Source of the DNA: Bacteroidota bacterium
GTDB lineage: Bacteria > Bacteroidota > Bacteroidia > Cytophagales > Spirosomataceae
Length of the DNA stretch: 64,000 bases
Reading direction: 5' to 3'
Assembly (NCBI GenBank): GCA_020161355.1
Contig: JAIUOF010000007.1
Location: 186,001 to 250,000 of the forward strand
A program made the translations under genes and the position numbers. The notes beneath the pieces are model-generated. The model had not been told where the DNA came from. It ran no database searches and was given only the letters and a program-made list of their open reading frames with translations. Positions 45,454 through 54,818 of the stretch are shown in pieces; within the stretch, counting starts at the first letter, position 1; each line of letters opens with the position of its first letter.

Positions 45454-46290
45454 ATGAAGATACCCGTTTTTCCCACCGTTGATATCAAATGGCTGCTTGA
45501 AAATATTTCCAATCCGGCAGTTAAGGTGTTAGAATCAAAATTGAAACCCATAGGAGCGAAAGAAGACTGGGAGAGTGGATATAAAATCCCCGGTGCGGTT
45601 TTATTGGATATTGAAGAAGATTTCTCTGATAAAAATTCTGACTTGCCGCATACTCTGCTCAGCGAGGAGGAATTTGGTAAAGCAGCCCAAAGGCTGGGGA
45701 TTAATCAGTCTGATATTTTGGTCATTTATGATCAGGTAGGAGTTTATAGTAGTCCAAGAGCCTGGTGGATGTTCAAAGCTATGGGACATGAAAATGTTTT
45801 TGTTTTGGACGGAGGGTTTCCGGCATGGGAAAAGGCAGGTCAAAAAACGGTAATTGCTGAGTGGAGTCCAATGCCCCAGGGTAATTTTAAGGCCAGTTTT
45901 CAGCCACAATGGTTTTTTGATACTCAAAATGTGTTGGATAACCTTGAAAATACAGAGGTTCAGATTCTGGATGCCCGGTCAGCCGGCAGATTTTATGGTT
46001 CTGCTCCTGAGCCGAGGGCAGGGATGCGTGGTGGACACATGCCCAATGCAGGTAACCTCCCATTCGATGAAGTCTTAAATGGCCATTTTCTGAAATCACC
46101 ACGGGAACTTAAAACAATATTTGCTGAGAAAGCTAAAATCAATCAAAAAATGGTAATGACTTGTGGATCGGGTGTAACTGCAAGCATTCTGGCTCTTGCA
46201 GCGATTGTGGCAGGAAAAACCAATGTGGCAGTTTATGATGGTTCCTGGTCGGAGTGGGGTAGGCCCGGAGATTTACCTGTGGTCCTTTAA
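45454..46290 (+). CDS. Two-domain sulfurtransferase (rhodanese, TST/SseA type)
   Basis: 278 aa with two rhodanese domains. The first (about 8-130) has YKIPGAVLLDIEEDFSD, LVIYDQVGVYSSPRAWWMFKAMGHENVFVLDGG and no active Cys. The second (about 160-278) has LDARSAGRFYG, RGGHMPNAGNLPF and the active loop TCGSGVTA with Cys237, then YDGSWSEWG. CGSGVTA is the 3-mercaptopyruvate/thiosulfate sulfurtransferase type. It moves a sulfane sulfur to a thiol acceptor in the cytoplasm. It is convergent with the TIGR01777 gene, 1 bp between stops. Confidence 0.93.
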   Translation: MKIPVFPTVDIKWLLENISNPAVKVLESKLKPIGAKEDWESGYKIPGAVLLDIEEDFSDKNSDLPHTLLSEEEFGKAAQRLGINQSDILVIYDQVGVYSSPRAWWMFKAMGHENVFVLDGGFPAWEKAGQKTVIAEWSPMPQGNFKASFQPQWFFDTQNVLDNLENTEVQILDARSAGRFYGSAPEPRAGMRGGHMPNAGNLPFDEVLNGHFLKSPRELKTIFAEKAKINQKMVMTCGSGVTASILALAAIVAGKTNVAVYDGSWSEWGRPGDLPVVL

Positions 46291-46291
46291 T

Positions 46292-47182
46292 TTATCCAAA
46301 TATATTCTGAAGGGCAGCTTTCAAGTTAGGAAATTTGAAATTTTTCAGAATAACTCTGCAATTTTTGACATGGCTGCTACCGGTTACCACCACGGACATT
46401 TCTCCCAGTAATATTTTCAAAAGGAATTTAGGTACAGCCGGTAGCCAAATTCTTTTGTTTAATACTTCTGCAAGGATTTGGGTGAAATTTCTGTTGGTTA
46501 CTGCCTCAGGAGCTACGCCATTATATATGCCGGAAATTTCAGGATTTACAATGCTTTCATAAAACATCGATACCAGGTCTTCAATATGAATCCATGACAT
46601 CCACTGGTTTCCTGTACCCAAAGGAGAGCCGAAATTATATTTCACGGGCAGAGCAATTTTTGGGAGTGCTCCACCTTTTTTATCCAAAACGATTCCTGTT
46701 CTGATTATAGCCAGTCTAAGTTTGTGTTTTTCAGCAAAATCAAGTTCCGACTTTTCCCAGAGATAGCAGGTTTGTGCCATAAAGTCACTTCCATTTACTG
46801 AATCTTCATCATTGATGATTGCATCTGTATTGCCTCCATAAAAACCTATAGCTGAGCCCCCAACTAAAGTTTTTAAAGTTTTTGGAGCATGTTTTTCGAG
46901 AAATTTGAGACTTTCGACTCTTGAATCTATGATTTCCCGTTTTCGGTTTTGGTTCCATCTTTTGTCGGCAATACCTTCTCCGGCCAGGTGAACCAGCACT
47001 TCAACGCCGTCCAGGGCTCCGGCTTCAAGAAAATCCTTTTTGTAATCCCATCTAAAATATTTTAAATCAGCTGATTGTCGCTTGGATCTACTCAATATTC
47101 TGACTTCATGACCTGCTCTTTGCAGTTTATTTGCTAAAGCTCGTCCTATTAATCCGCCGCCACCTGTGATTAGAATGATCAT
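46292..47182 (-). CDS. TIGR01777-family NAD-dependent epimerase-like protein
   Basis: 296 aa. ITGGGGLIGRALANKL (4-19) is the nucleotide-binding start, and LVHLAGEGIADKRWNQNRKREIIDSR (about 63-88) and SAIGFYGG (about 110-117) are family signatures. The C-terminal DUF1731-like end is LPAVPKFLLKILLGEMSVVVTGS (about 245-267). These short-chain dehydrogenase-like proteins (YfcH type) have no settled function. Confidence 0.92.
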   Translation of the reverse strand: MIILITGGGGLIGRALANKLQRAGHEVRILSRSKRQSADLKYFRWDYKKDFLEAGALDGVEVLVHLAGEGIADKRWNQNRKREIIDSRVESLKFLEKHAPKTLKTLVGGSAIGFYGGNTDAIINDEDSVNGSDFMAQTCYLWEKSELDFAEKHKLRLAIIRTGIVLDKKGGALPKIALPVKYNFGSPLGTGNQWMSWIHIEDLVSMFYESIVNPEISGIYNGVAPEAVTNRNFTQILAEVLNKRIWLPAVPKFLLKILLGEMSVVVTGSSHVKNCRVILKNFKFPNLKAALQNIFG

Positions 47183-47231
47183 AAATTCTCTTTAATTTGA
47201 TAACCAATACGGACAGAATTTGTTTCAAAAG

Positions 47232-47258
47232 AAAAGCCGGACAAATTGCCCGGCTTCT
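47232..47258 (-). terminator. Terminator after GH20 gene
   Basis: AAGCCGG (47234-47240) and CCGGCTT (47250-47256) form a stem with a T-rich stretch after it on the minus strand. It starts 3 bp from the GH20 stop codon. Confidence 0.8.
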
Positions 47259-47260
47259 CA

Positions 47261-49552
47261 TTATTTAATTTCAATTTCATCAACCATCAGCCAGCTGGGT
47301 TTTCCTGCACCATAGTGACCTGTTGGCAACGGGCCAAAATTTTCCGCTATTACTTTCACGTAGCGATAATTCTGTTTGCCCAGATCTACATTAAAATGTC
47401 TGACGGCTTTGGAAGTTTTGACCGCGGTACCCAAATCTATTTTTTTCAGAGATTCAAAGCTTTTATTATCATTTGAAACCAATATTTCAAAGTTTTTTGG
47501 CGGTAATACCCAATCATGGTAATCTGATAGAAAAGCTATACCAAGTCTTGAAAACAGGGTTTTGGTTCCCAGGTCAATCACAGTACTCAGGTTTTTACCT
47601 TCAAATCCTACCCATTGATCTTTGCTGCCTTCATTGCCTTTTATGCCGTCTGTGAGGGCAAGAGGATCGTTTCCTGTATATCTTTTGGGTTGATTCTCAA
47701 GGGTGTAGTTTTTTCTGCTCGAGTTGCCAATCACAAAAGTCTGTACATTGTCACCACTTATTTTCTTTCCATTCTGATCAAAAACCGCAGCAGACAGGGT
47801 ATTGTCTCCCAGAATTTTAACTTTAGAAGCAGCGTCATACAGCAAGCTTGTCGACAAAGGACTGCTGCCATCAAGGGTGTATCTGATCTGTCCGGTGGGG
47901 TGGGCTGTGCTAAGTTTTATTACTGTCCTTTTTTGAGGGTTTAGTTCTGTCGAAAAGCTCACATTGTTGGCTGATTTAGAATAATTTACAGCCATTAAAT
48001 CCAGCCTTTTCAGATGGGTATCCAGTCGGCCTGAAAAGTTTTTGAAATCTTTGGTTTTATCGGACCAACCAATTTCAGCTACTGCCAGGGCTCTTGGAAA
48101 TAACATGTATTCGGCATGTTGGGGCGTTTTTACATATTCTGTCCAGAGATTCCCCTGTACGCCGAGAATGTATTTTGCCTGGTCGGGGCTCAATTCAGCC
48201 ACCTGAGGCTCAAAACTATAGGTTTTTTCAAGATTCAAAAATCCACCGATGGCCAGTGGCTCTTTGGAAGGATTTCCCTGATAATAATCCAGATACATAT
48301 AGCTGGTAGGAGTCATAATCACATCATGCATTTGTTTGGCGGCTTCAATTCCACCCTCAATTCCACGCCATGACATCACGGTGGCATTGGGAGAAAGCCC
48401 TCCTTCCAGAATTTCGTCCCATCCGATTATCCTGCGGCCTTTGGAAGTTACAAACTTATCAATCCTTCTGATAAAATAGCTTTGAAGTTCATGCTCATCT
48501 TTTAAGCCCTCTTTTTTCATCAAATCCTGACAAAAAGCGGAAGCCTTCCACGAATCTTTCGGGCATTCATCTCCACCTATGTGAATGTATTTTGATGGAA
48601 ACAGGTCCATAACTTCAGTCAAAACATCTTCCAGAAAGGCAAAAGTCTTTTCTGATGGGCAATATACATTTTCCTCTACTCCCCATTTGGTCCGTACTTC
48701 ATAAGGGCCACCGGTACAACCCAGCTCAGGATATGCAGTCAAAGCCCCCATAGCATGGCCTGGCATTTCAATTTCGGGTACTACAGTCACATATTTACTC
48801 TGGGCGTAATTAAGGAGATCTCTTATCTGATCTTGCGTGTAAAAACCACCGTATGGTTTTCCGTCGAATTTTTGTTCGCGGTAATGCCCCACCATTGATT
48901 CTTTTCTAATTGAACCTATTTCGGTAAGCTTAGGATATTTTTTTATCTCTATCCGCCAGCCCTGATCATCGGTAAGGTGCCAGTGCAGGGTGTTGATTTT
49001 ATTGACTGCAAGGTTGTCGATTAATTTTTTGATGAATTCAACAGGAAAAAAATGACGACTTACATCGAGCATTACTCCACGATACGAAAACCTGGGTTCA
49101 TCGACAATGGTACAAGCCGGTGCCACGAGTGCTATTTTACTATTTACTCTTGAGGAACCAAATATTTCAACCGGAAATAACTGTAACAGCGTCTGGTATC
49201 CATAAAAATGCCCTTTGGGAGTTGCAGCGGTAATCTCTATATTTTGAGGGCTTACCTTAAGTTCATAGGCTTCTTCGGAATAGGCAGGGTTGTCTATAAA
49301 CCTGATGGCATTGGGTTTTAAACTTTCAGAAACCTCCAAATCAAGACCCCATATTCCTTTTATTTTGGTTGTCAGTTGTTCGGCAATTTTCCTTACTTCT
49401 TCATTTCCGGCCGGTATCACCACTGAAGTGGTATTTATGACTTTAAATTGCCCTTTAGCTGCTACCAGTTTTTGTGGTTTAGGAATAATATTATAGTTAT
49501 TCTGAGAAAAAGCATTTAGCGTAATCAGGATCAGAAAGATAATTTTTTTCAT
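47261..49552 (-). CDS. Secreted beta-N-acetylhexosaminidase, GH20
   Basis: 763 aa with signal peptide (1-17, ending NAFSQ). The N-terminal GH20b domain (about 20-150) is followed by the catalytic barrel (about 155-500): YRGVMLDVSRHFFP, LHWHLTDDQGWRIEIKKYP, IPEIEMPGHA-like VVPEIEMPGHAMG, and HIGGDECP near residue 325 with the catalytic Asp-Glu pair. Beyond about 545 come a chitobiase-type C-terminal domain (RYTLDGSSP) and an F5/8-type beta sandwich at the end. It releases terminal GlcNAc or GalNAc from chitin oligomers, glycans or muropeptide-like sugars. Confidence 0.95.
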   Translation of the reverse strand: MKKIIFLILITLNAFSQNNYNIIPKPQKLVAAKGQFKVINTTSVVIPAGNEEVRKIAEQLTTKIKGIWGLDLEVSESLKPNAIRFIDNPAYSEEAYELKVSPQNIEITAATPKGHFYGYQTLLQLFPVEIFGSSRVNSKIALVAPACTIVDEPRFSYRGVMLDVSRHFFPVEFIKKLIDNLAVNKINTLHWHLTDDQGWRIEIKKYPKLTEIGSIRKESMVGHYREQKFDGKPYGGFYTQDQIRDLLNYAQSKYVTVVPEIEMPGHAMGALTAYPELGCTGGPYEVRTKWGVEENVYCPSEKTFAFLEDVLTEVMDLFPSKYIHIGGDECPKDSWKASAFCQDLMKKEGLKDEHELQSYFIRRIDKFVTSKGRRIIGWDEILEGGLSPNATVMSWRGIEGGIEAAKQMHDVIMTPTSYMYLDYYQGNPSKEPLAIGGFLNLEKTYSFEPQVAELSPDQAKYILGVQGNLWTEYVKTPQHAEYMLFPRALAVAEIGWSDKTKDFKNFSGRLDTHLKRLDLMAVNYSKSANNVSFSTELNPQKRTVIKLSTAHPTGQIRYTLDGSSPLSTSLLYDAASKVKILGDNTLSAAVFDQNGKKISGDNVQTFVIGNSSRKNYTLENQPKRYTGNDPLALTDGIKGNEGSKDQWVGFEGKNLSTVIDLGTKTLFSRLGIAFLSDYHDWVLPPKNFEILVSNDNKSFESLKKIDLGTAVKTSKAVRHFNVDLGKQNYRYVKVIAENFGPLPTGHYGAGKPSWLMVDEIEIK

Positions 49553-49609
49553 TTTAATTTAAGGTGAAAAAGGTATTCAATCTATTTTAACGAAAATAAA
49601 CGGGTCAAA

Positions 49610-50833
49610 TTATTTCATGATATTATGGCCCATTTTGTCTCTTTTGGTCTGGAGATATTTTTCGTTGTATGGGTTGGCTTCAATTTCAATCGGAATGCAA
49701 TCAATTATTTCCAGGCCATATCCTATCAATCCCACTCTTTTTTTAGGGTTATTGGAAATGAGTCTTATTTTTGACACACCCAGATTTCTGAGAATTTGGG
49801 CTCCTACACCATAATCCCGTTCATCGGCAGCAAATCCCAGCTCTAGATTCGCCTCTACGGTATCGCGTCCCTGCTCCTGCAATTTATAAGCTTTTAGTTT
49901 ATTTAATAAGCCGATTCCACGTCCTTCCTGATTCATATAAAGTATGACGCCCTTGCCGGCATGGTCAACCAACTGCATGGCTGCGTGTAGCTGTGGCCCA
50001 CAGTCGCAGCGGCACGAACCGAAAATATCGCCAGTCACACAAGAAGAATGCACCCGCACCATGATGGGCTCATCTTGTTCCCAGGTGCCTTTTACCAAAG
50101 CCAGATGCAACTGTCCATTGTCGATTTGTCTGAAGGCTATCATTTCAAAATTCCCCCATTCTGTGGGCATATTTACGCCTATCTCTCTCTTTATCAGCGA
50201 TTCTTTGGAAATCCTGTAGCTGATCAGGTCTTTGATGGATATCAGTTTAAGGTTAAATTTATCGGCTAGTACCCTGCACTGCGGAAGCCTTGCCATGCTG
50301 CCATCTTCATTAAGAATTTCTATCAAAACACCAGCGGGTTTCAGCCCTGCAAGTTTGACCAGGTCAATGGCTGCTTCAGTATGACCAGCCCTCCTTAGTA
50401 CACCACCATCAGCAGCCATTAATGGAAAGATGTGTCCCGGGCGACCGAGATCTTCGGGTTTGGTGTCAGGATCAACCAATGCCTGGATAGTCTTTGAGCG
50501 ATCAGAGGCCGATATACCGGTAGTGCAGCCATGGCCAAGCAAATCTACCGAAACTGTAAATGCCGTTTTATGTTCAGCGGTATTTTTTCCAACCATCATA
50601 TCGAGGTTAAGGGCTTCACAACGGTCTTTGGTCAAGGGGGCACACATGAGACCACGACCTTCTTTCACCATAAAATTTACCAACTCAGGGCTTACTTTTT
50701 CCGCAGCACATATAAAGTCGCCTTCATTTTCTCTGTCTTCATCGTCAACCACTATTACCAGTTTGCCATTTTTTATATCTTCTATAGCTTCCTCTATGGT
50801 ATCCAGCTTTATATCCTGCATTTTTTTTATCAT
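49610..50833 (-). CDS. ribBA: Bifunctional riboflavin enzyme RibBA
   Basis: 407 aa (an ATG at 50821, MQDIKLDT, is an equally possible start). DHBP synthase domain (about 5-205): VVDDEDRENEGDFICAAE, EGRGLMCAPLT, GHIFPLMAADGGVLRRAGHTEAAIDL. GTP cyclohydrolase II domain (about 210-405): RVHSSCVTGDIFGSCRCDCGPQL with three zinc cysteines, then MNQEGRGIGLLNKLKAY and RDYGVGAQILRNLGV. It makes both early precursors of riboflavin from ribulose 5-phosphate and GTP. I see no FMN riboswitch in the 200 bp upstream. Confidence 0.97.
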   Translation of the reverse strand: MIKKMQDIKLDTIEEAIEDIKNGKLVIVVDDEDRENEGDFICAAEKVSPELVNFMVKEGRGLMCAPLTKDRCEALNLDMMVGKNTAEHKTAFTVSVDLLGHGCTTGISASDRSKTIQALVDPDTKPEDLGRPGHIFPLMAADGGVLRRAGHTEAAIDLVKLAGLKPAGVLIEILNEDGSMARLPQCRVLADKFNLKLISIKDLISYRISKESLIKREIGVNMPTEWGNFEMIAFRQIDNGQLHLALVKGTWEQDEPIMVRVHSSCVTGDIFGSCRCDCGPQLHAAMQLVDHAGKGVILYMNQEGRGIGLLNKLKAYKLQEQGRDTVEANLELGFAADERDYGVGAQILRNLGVSKIRLISNNPKKRVGLIGYGLEIIDCIPIEIEANPYNEKYLQTKRDKMGHNIMK

Positions 50834-51033
50834 AAATTTTTACAAATTTACTACCAAACCCGCTTTATTTTGGTTTTGTGAAATCATATTTTGAATTTCT
50901 TCATTGGAAAGCTCCGCTATGACCAGTCTGTTATTAAATTATTTTAAAAAAATAGCCCTTCTGATAATCCCTTGTTATATTTCGGATGAATTTTTAAATT
51001 ATTATTATTTGCTGTATTAACCGGTTTTGAAAA

Positions 51034-51903
51034 ATGAAATTTTACAGATGGTTTTTGATTTTAACATTAGCGGGCATCGCATCAGTTTCGTGTAAAAAAA
51101 ATAACCAAATACAACATGCCAAATCGCCTGTAGTTGAGAAATTGAAGACCAGAGAATGGGAGATAGATTATTCCAAACCTGTTTGGTATGATGAGTTTGA
51201 TGAAGCAGGGAAACCCGATATTTCGAAGTGGTCTTATAATATTGGTGGACATGGATGGGGTAATCAGGAATTGCAATATTATACCGATGCACTGGAAAAT
51301 GCGAAAAACGAATATGGGTATCTAAATATTAATGCTCTGAAAGAAACCAGAGGCAATAATAAATATACCTCTGCCCGGCTGGTTTCAAAAAATAAAGGCG
51401 ACTTTACCTATGGCAGGGTGGAAGTTAAGGCCAAATTGCCCAAAGGAGTGGGGACATGGCCTGCGATATGGATGCTGGCATCGCAAACTTCGTACGGCCA
51501 AAACTTCTGGCCTGAAAACGGAGAAATCGATATCATGGAGCACGTGGGTTTTGATCAAAATGTAGTACACGGAAATGTTCACACCAAGGCGTTTAACCAT
51601 ACCATCGGTACTAATAAAGGCAACCGGATTACTGTTCCGGAGGTTTCGGATAAATTTAATGTTTATGCAATCAACTGGTTTCCAGACAGAATAGAGTTTG
51701 AAATCAATGGGGAGAAATATTTTGAATTTAAAAAAGAGGAGGACTACGGCTGGGAGCAGTGGCCATTTGATAAGAAGTTTCATATCATACTGAATATCGC
51801 TGTAGGCGGAGGTTGGGGCGGACAAAAAGGTGTTGACGAAAATATTTTCCCTCAAACCATGCAGGTGGATTATGTAAGAGTTTATGGAATCAAAGAGAAA
51901 TAA
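51034..51903 (+). CDS. GH16 beta-glucanase lipoprotein
   Basis: 289 aa. The lipobox SVSC (Cys20) indicates anchoring to the membrane. The GH16 domain (about 45-287) begins VWYDEFDEAGKPDISKWSYNIGG. Its active site GEIDIMEHVG gives Glu164 (nucleophile), Asp166 and Glu169 (acid-base), the ExDxxE form with Met bulge of laminarinases. WGNQELQYYT and the closing MQVDYVRVYG are typical of beta-1,3-glucanases. It probably cuts laminarin-like glucans at the cell surface. Confidence 0.93.
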   Translation: MKFYRWFLILTLAGIASVSCKKNNQIQHAKSPVVEKLKTREWEIDYSKPVWYDEFDEAGKPDISKWSYNIGGHGWGNQELQYYTDALENAKNEYGYLNINALKETRGNNKYTSARLVSKNKGDFTYGRVEVKAKLPKGVGTWPAIWMLASQTSYGQNFWPENGEIDIMEHVGFDQNVVHGNVHTKAFNHTIGTNKGNRITVPEVSDKFNVYAINWFPDRIEFEINGEKYFEFKKEEDYGWEQWPFDKKFHIILNIAVGGGWGGQKGVDENIFPQTMQVDYVRVYGIKEK

Positions 51904-52445
51904 TGCAACACAAAAAATTATCCATGGATGAGCTCCAACGCAAAAGTGTGGAGGAGTTTAAAAATTCTGAAAAAAGTAATATCGCTGTTCTGCTTGATGA
52001 TATCCGTAGCATGTCAAATGTAGGCTCGGTTTTCAGGTCATCTGATGCTTTCAACGTGGAAAAGATTTTTCTGTGTGGTATAACTTCAACTCCACCTCAC
52101 CGGGAAATCGAAAAGACCGCTTTGGGAGCCACAGAATCAGTAACCTGGGAATATCATGAAGATGCTCTGGTACTTTTGAATATCTTAAAAGCAGAAGGAT
52201 GGACTCCATTAGCAATTGAACAGGTAGATAACAGCCTCATGTTACAGGATTTTCTTCCCGAACCCAATAAAAAATATGTGCTCATACTCGGAAACGAAGT
52301 ATTTGGCGTGAAGGAAGAACTTATCAACCTATCTGATACTGTACTCGAAATACCACAATTTGGTACTAAACATTCACTTAATATTGCAGTAACGGCCGGA
52401 ATAGTGCTTTGGGATATCACCCAGAAGAACATGAAAAGCTATTGA
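51903..52445 (+). CDS. TrmH/SpoU-family RNA methyltransferase
   Basis: 180 aa; starts in the GH16 stop (TAATG). AVLLDDIRSMSNVGSVFRSSDAFNVEKIFLCG (about 29-60) is motif 1 with its conserved Asn and Arg. VLILGNEVFGVKEELI (about 125-140) and IPQFGTKHSLNIAVTAGIVLWD (about 150-172) are motifs 2 and 3 of the knotted SPOUT fold. It methylates a 2'-O-ribose in tRNA or rRNA using SAM. The exact site is unknown. Its end overlaps the convergent esterase gene by 7 bp. Confidence 0.92.
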   Translation: MQHKKLSMDELQRKSVEEFKNSEKSNIAVLLDDIRSMSNVGSVFRSSDAFNVEKIFLCGITSTPPHREIEKTALGATESVTWEYHEDALVLLNILKAEGWTPLAIEQVDNSLMLQDFLPEPNKKYVLILGNEVFGVKEELINLSDTVLEIPQFGTKHSLNIAVTAGIVLWDITQKNMKSY

Positions 52446-54787
52446 AACAATACCTGAAAGACGCGGGTAACACCTTGATATTCTATTTCGACGTAATGTT
52501 TCCCAACCGGTTTTAAATAACCCAGATCAACCTGAAAAGGGAAATCGAGATTGCCGATAGCTCCCTGATGCACCATCTGCCCCAAAATATTATAAACTCT
52601 GAAGTTTACTTTTTTCAAATTCAGGTTAGAAGCCAGGTAAAATTTATTATCGTAGCTGGGGTTGGGATATACCTGGATACCAAAAAGTTTTTCATCCAGA
52701 TCAATCACAAGTTGGGTTGATTTACCCGAAACACATTCCAGTAAATCACCGGTGGGTTTCTTAAAGCTATTTACGGTTCTTACTGAATAGATCCCGTCTT
52801 TTTTTATCCCAATCAGAGGAGAGGTCTGAGAAAATAGCAAATTATTATCCATATACCAGTCGTACCGGCTGATGGTTTCGGCGGTAATTGCCTTGAGAGA
52901 ATAGGGCCCGTTTTTTTCTATGGCCGGAGCTTTTGGATTTTTTACAATCCGGTATGACACAGTATCTGATTGTGGTGAAGGACAGTCAAAATTGCTGTAG
53001 GTCTTTACCCACAACGGTTTGCTAAGGTTTTCGTTTACTTTGACGTTAGGGGTAGTAGCTCCGGTTGACCATTCATAAAGCAGGTTTTGTGCATTTTTTA
53101 CAAAAAACTCAAGCGTTGAACCCTCGCAAGTGAAAAATTTGGCATCGTTGGCTCCAATCTCAGGTTTGGTGGGAGGTTTTACAAAAATAGGCGTAAATGT
53201 GGCCGAAGGAGCCGAGAAACAGTTTTGGGAGGTTTTGTATCTGGCTGAATAATTACCCGGCAGATTGATGATAAACTTGTTGTTTTCAAAATTCACACTC
53301 CACCATACAGGATACTTAGGACTCTGAGCTTCGAAAGTAACTGCATTGCCTTCACACACCCTTAAAGACGGCGAAGTGGTTATAACCGGTACTATTTTGG
53401 GGTAAACATTTGGAATGACCACTTTGTTGGTCAACAAAATATTGCCATAGCCATCTTTCAAATAGGCCGAGGCATCGCCCTGAGTAAGTGTCAAGGTGCT
53501 CGTTTTTTGTCCGCCAGACCAAAGATAAAAACTATAAGGATTAGCAAAATACACAGTGGTATTTACCTGGTCATTGGCACATACATGTTTCATTTCCACT
53601 ATACTTTCAGGCAGAATAGGTGTTACATTCTGAAAAAATGAAGTGGTGAGAGCATTGTTCCAGGCGTTGGCCAGAATACTAAGACCTGCTTCTGAGGCTG
53701 TATTTTCAAAATGAGCACCATCGGGTCGCAAGGGCTGAATGTCGTCAGTGGCCGGGCCGGGCCAGGTATTGGCAACATTGCTCAATACGAGATTTTGGCC
53801 GGAAATCACATTCGGGAAGTTTCGGTTAAATATCCTTGAAACCCGGCTGATTACCCAGGGGATATTCTCACCGGTGTTGTTACGGGATTCCTGAATGATT
53901 TTTTTCATGTTGTCCAGATATCCCGTATCAGTATTGTATATGTCATACTCTCCCTGATGCCAAAGCACTGCTCTAAGGCCCAGTACATTAATGAAGCTCT
54001 GTAATATCTTTTTAAAAGGCAAATAGGGGTGGTACTGCTCCAGCTTAAAGCCTAAGATCAGCTGATAGGTGTCCTGCCCGTTGATTGATTTTACCCAGTT
54101 TTCGGTCGAAGTTCCTGAGGCTCCTGCATTAAAAAATAAAACCGGAACGTTTAGTTTTTTGGCCAGCATGTCTCCCAGCTCACCATAAGCCCATGGCGTA
54201 AAACCTGTAGGCCCTGGCCCGATATTTTGACTAAGCTGCACAAAGGGTTCATATTTGTAAAAATCAGGCACTGTACTTGCCAGATAGGTCTTTACATTGT
54301 AAGTTTCACTGTGGTAGGCATTTACGCGGTCATCAGTAGCTCCTTTGGCATTGGGGTGTTCTCCTTCTCCCTGAGCATTAGATTGTCCTGCAATCACAAA
54401 AATCTCACCTATGCCTACACGCTCCACAGCATTGCTAAAAGTGGTCACGCCATCTTTTACGGCTCTTACCTCCAGTCGGTACCAACCACCAGTGCCGTCG
54501 AGGGTGCCCGTGAAACTTAAGGCATCGGGTTGACTGTCAATTATCTGCCAGCTGGTAGCTACACCCTGGCCTTCGATACGAGGTATAAGTCTGGCTTCTA
54601 CTTTATCAGCATAAGAGTCAAGATTTCCAGAGATATTGATTTTGCCTGTATTGTCGTTTTTCCGCTGATAGACCGTACGTTCGTAGGGATACAGAATCGT
54701 GACTTGGGCCCACAGCTGAAAACTCCCGACATACATCAGGAGTTGAATTAAATAGAATGATATTTTGGACAGCTTTGTTCTGAACAT
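52439..54787 (-). CDS. SASA-type acetylesterase with T9SS type A tail
   Basis: 782 aa with signal peptide (about 1-28, ending QLWAQ). An N-terminal Ig-like domain precedes the SGNH/SASA esterase (about 128-380): IFVIAGQSNAQGEGEH holds the nucleophile Ser (GQSNAQG), then FNAGASGTSTENW, AVLWHQGEYDI and the His in PDGAHF. Several Ig-like domains follow (about 400-690), and the last about 80 residues form a T9SS sorting domain (VYPNPSYDNKFYL, VYNILGQMVHQG). It likely removes acetyl groups from sialate-like or plant polysaccharide sugars outside the cell. Confidence 0.9.
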   Translation of the reverse strand: MFRTKLSKISFYLIQLLMYVGSFQLWAQVTILYPYERTVYQRKNDNTGKINISGNLDSYADKVEARLIPRIEGQGVATSWQIIDSQPDALSFTGTLDGTGGWYRLEVRAVKDGVTTFSNAVERVGIGEIFVIAGQSNAQGEGEHPNAKGATDDRVNAYHSETYNVKTYLASTVPDFYKYEPFVQLSQNIGPGPTGFTPWAYGELGDMLAKKLNVPVLFFNAGASGTSTENWVKSINGQDTYQLILGFKLEQYHPYLPFKKILQSFINVLGLRAVLWHQGEYDIYNTDTGYLDNMKKIIQESRNNTGENIPWVISRVSRIFNRNFPNVISGQNLVLSNVANTWPGPATDDIQPLRPDGAHFENTASEAGLSILANAWNNALTTSFFQNVTPILPESIVEMKHVCANDQVNTTVYFANPYSFYLWSGGQKTSTLTLTQGDASAYLKDGYGNILLTNKVVIPNVYPKIVPVITTSPSLRVCEGNAVTFEAQSPKYPVWWSVNFENNKFIINLPGNYSARYKTSQNCFSAPSATFTPIFVKPPTKPEIGANDAKFFTCEGSTLEFFVKNAQNLLYEWSTGATTPNVKVNENLSKPLWVKTYSNFDCPSPQSDTVSYRIVKNPKAPAIEKNGPYSLKAITAETISRYDWYMDNNLLFSQTSPLIGIKKDGIYSVRTVNSFKKPTGDLLECVSGKSTQLVIDLDEKLFGIQVYPNPSYDNKFYLASNLNLKKVNFRVYNILGQMVHQGAIGNLDFPFQVDLGYLKPVGKHYVEIEYQGVTRVFQVLFQ

Positions 54788-54818
54788 GAAAAGAATCAGC
54801 TATTTAACAGGTTAATTA

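Noticed and set aside
50840..50935. Protein-like fragment on minus strand (AELSNEEIQNMISQNQNKAG)
   Set aside because: Only about 30 codons, no start codon with context, and no continuation in other frames; could be chance in AT-rich DNA.
50834..51033. FMN riboswitch upstream of ribBA
   Set aside because: The region is short and AT-rich and has none of the conserved RFN element segments.
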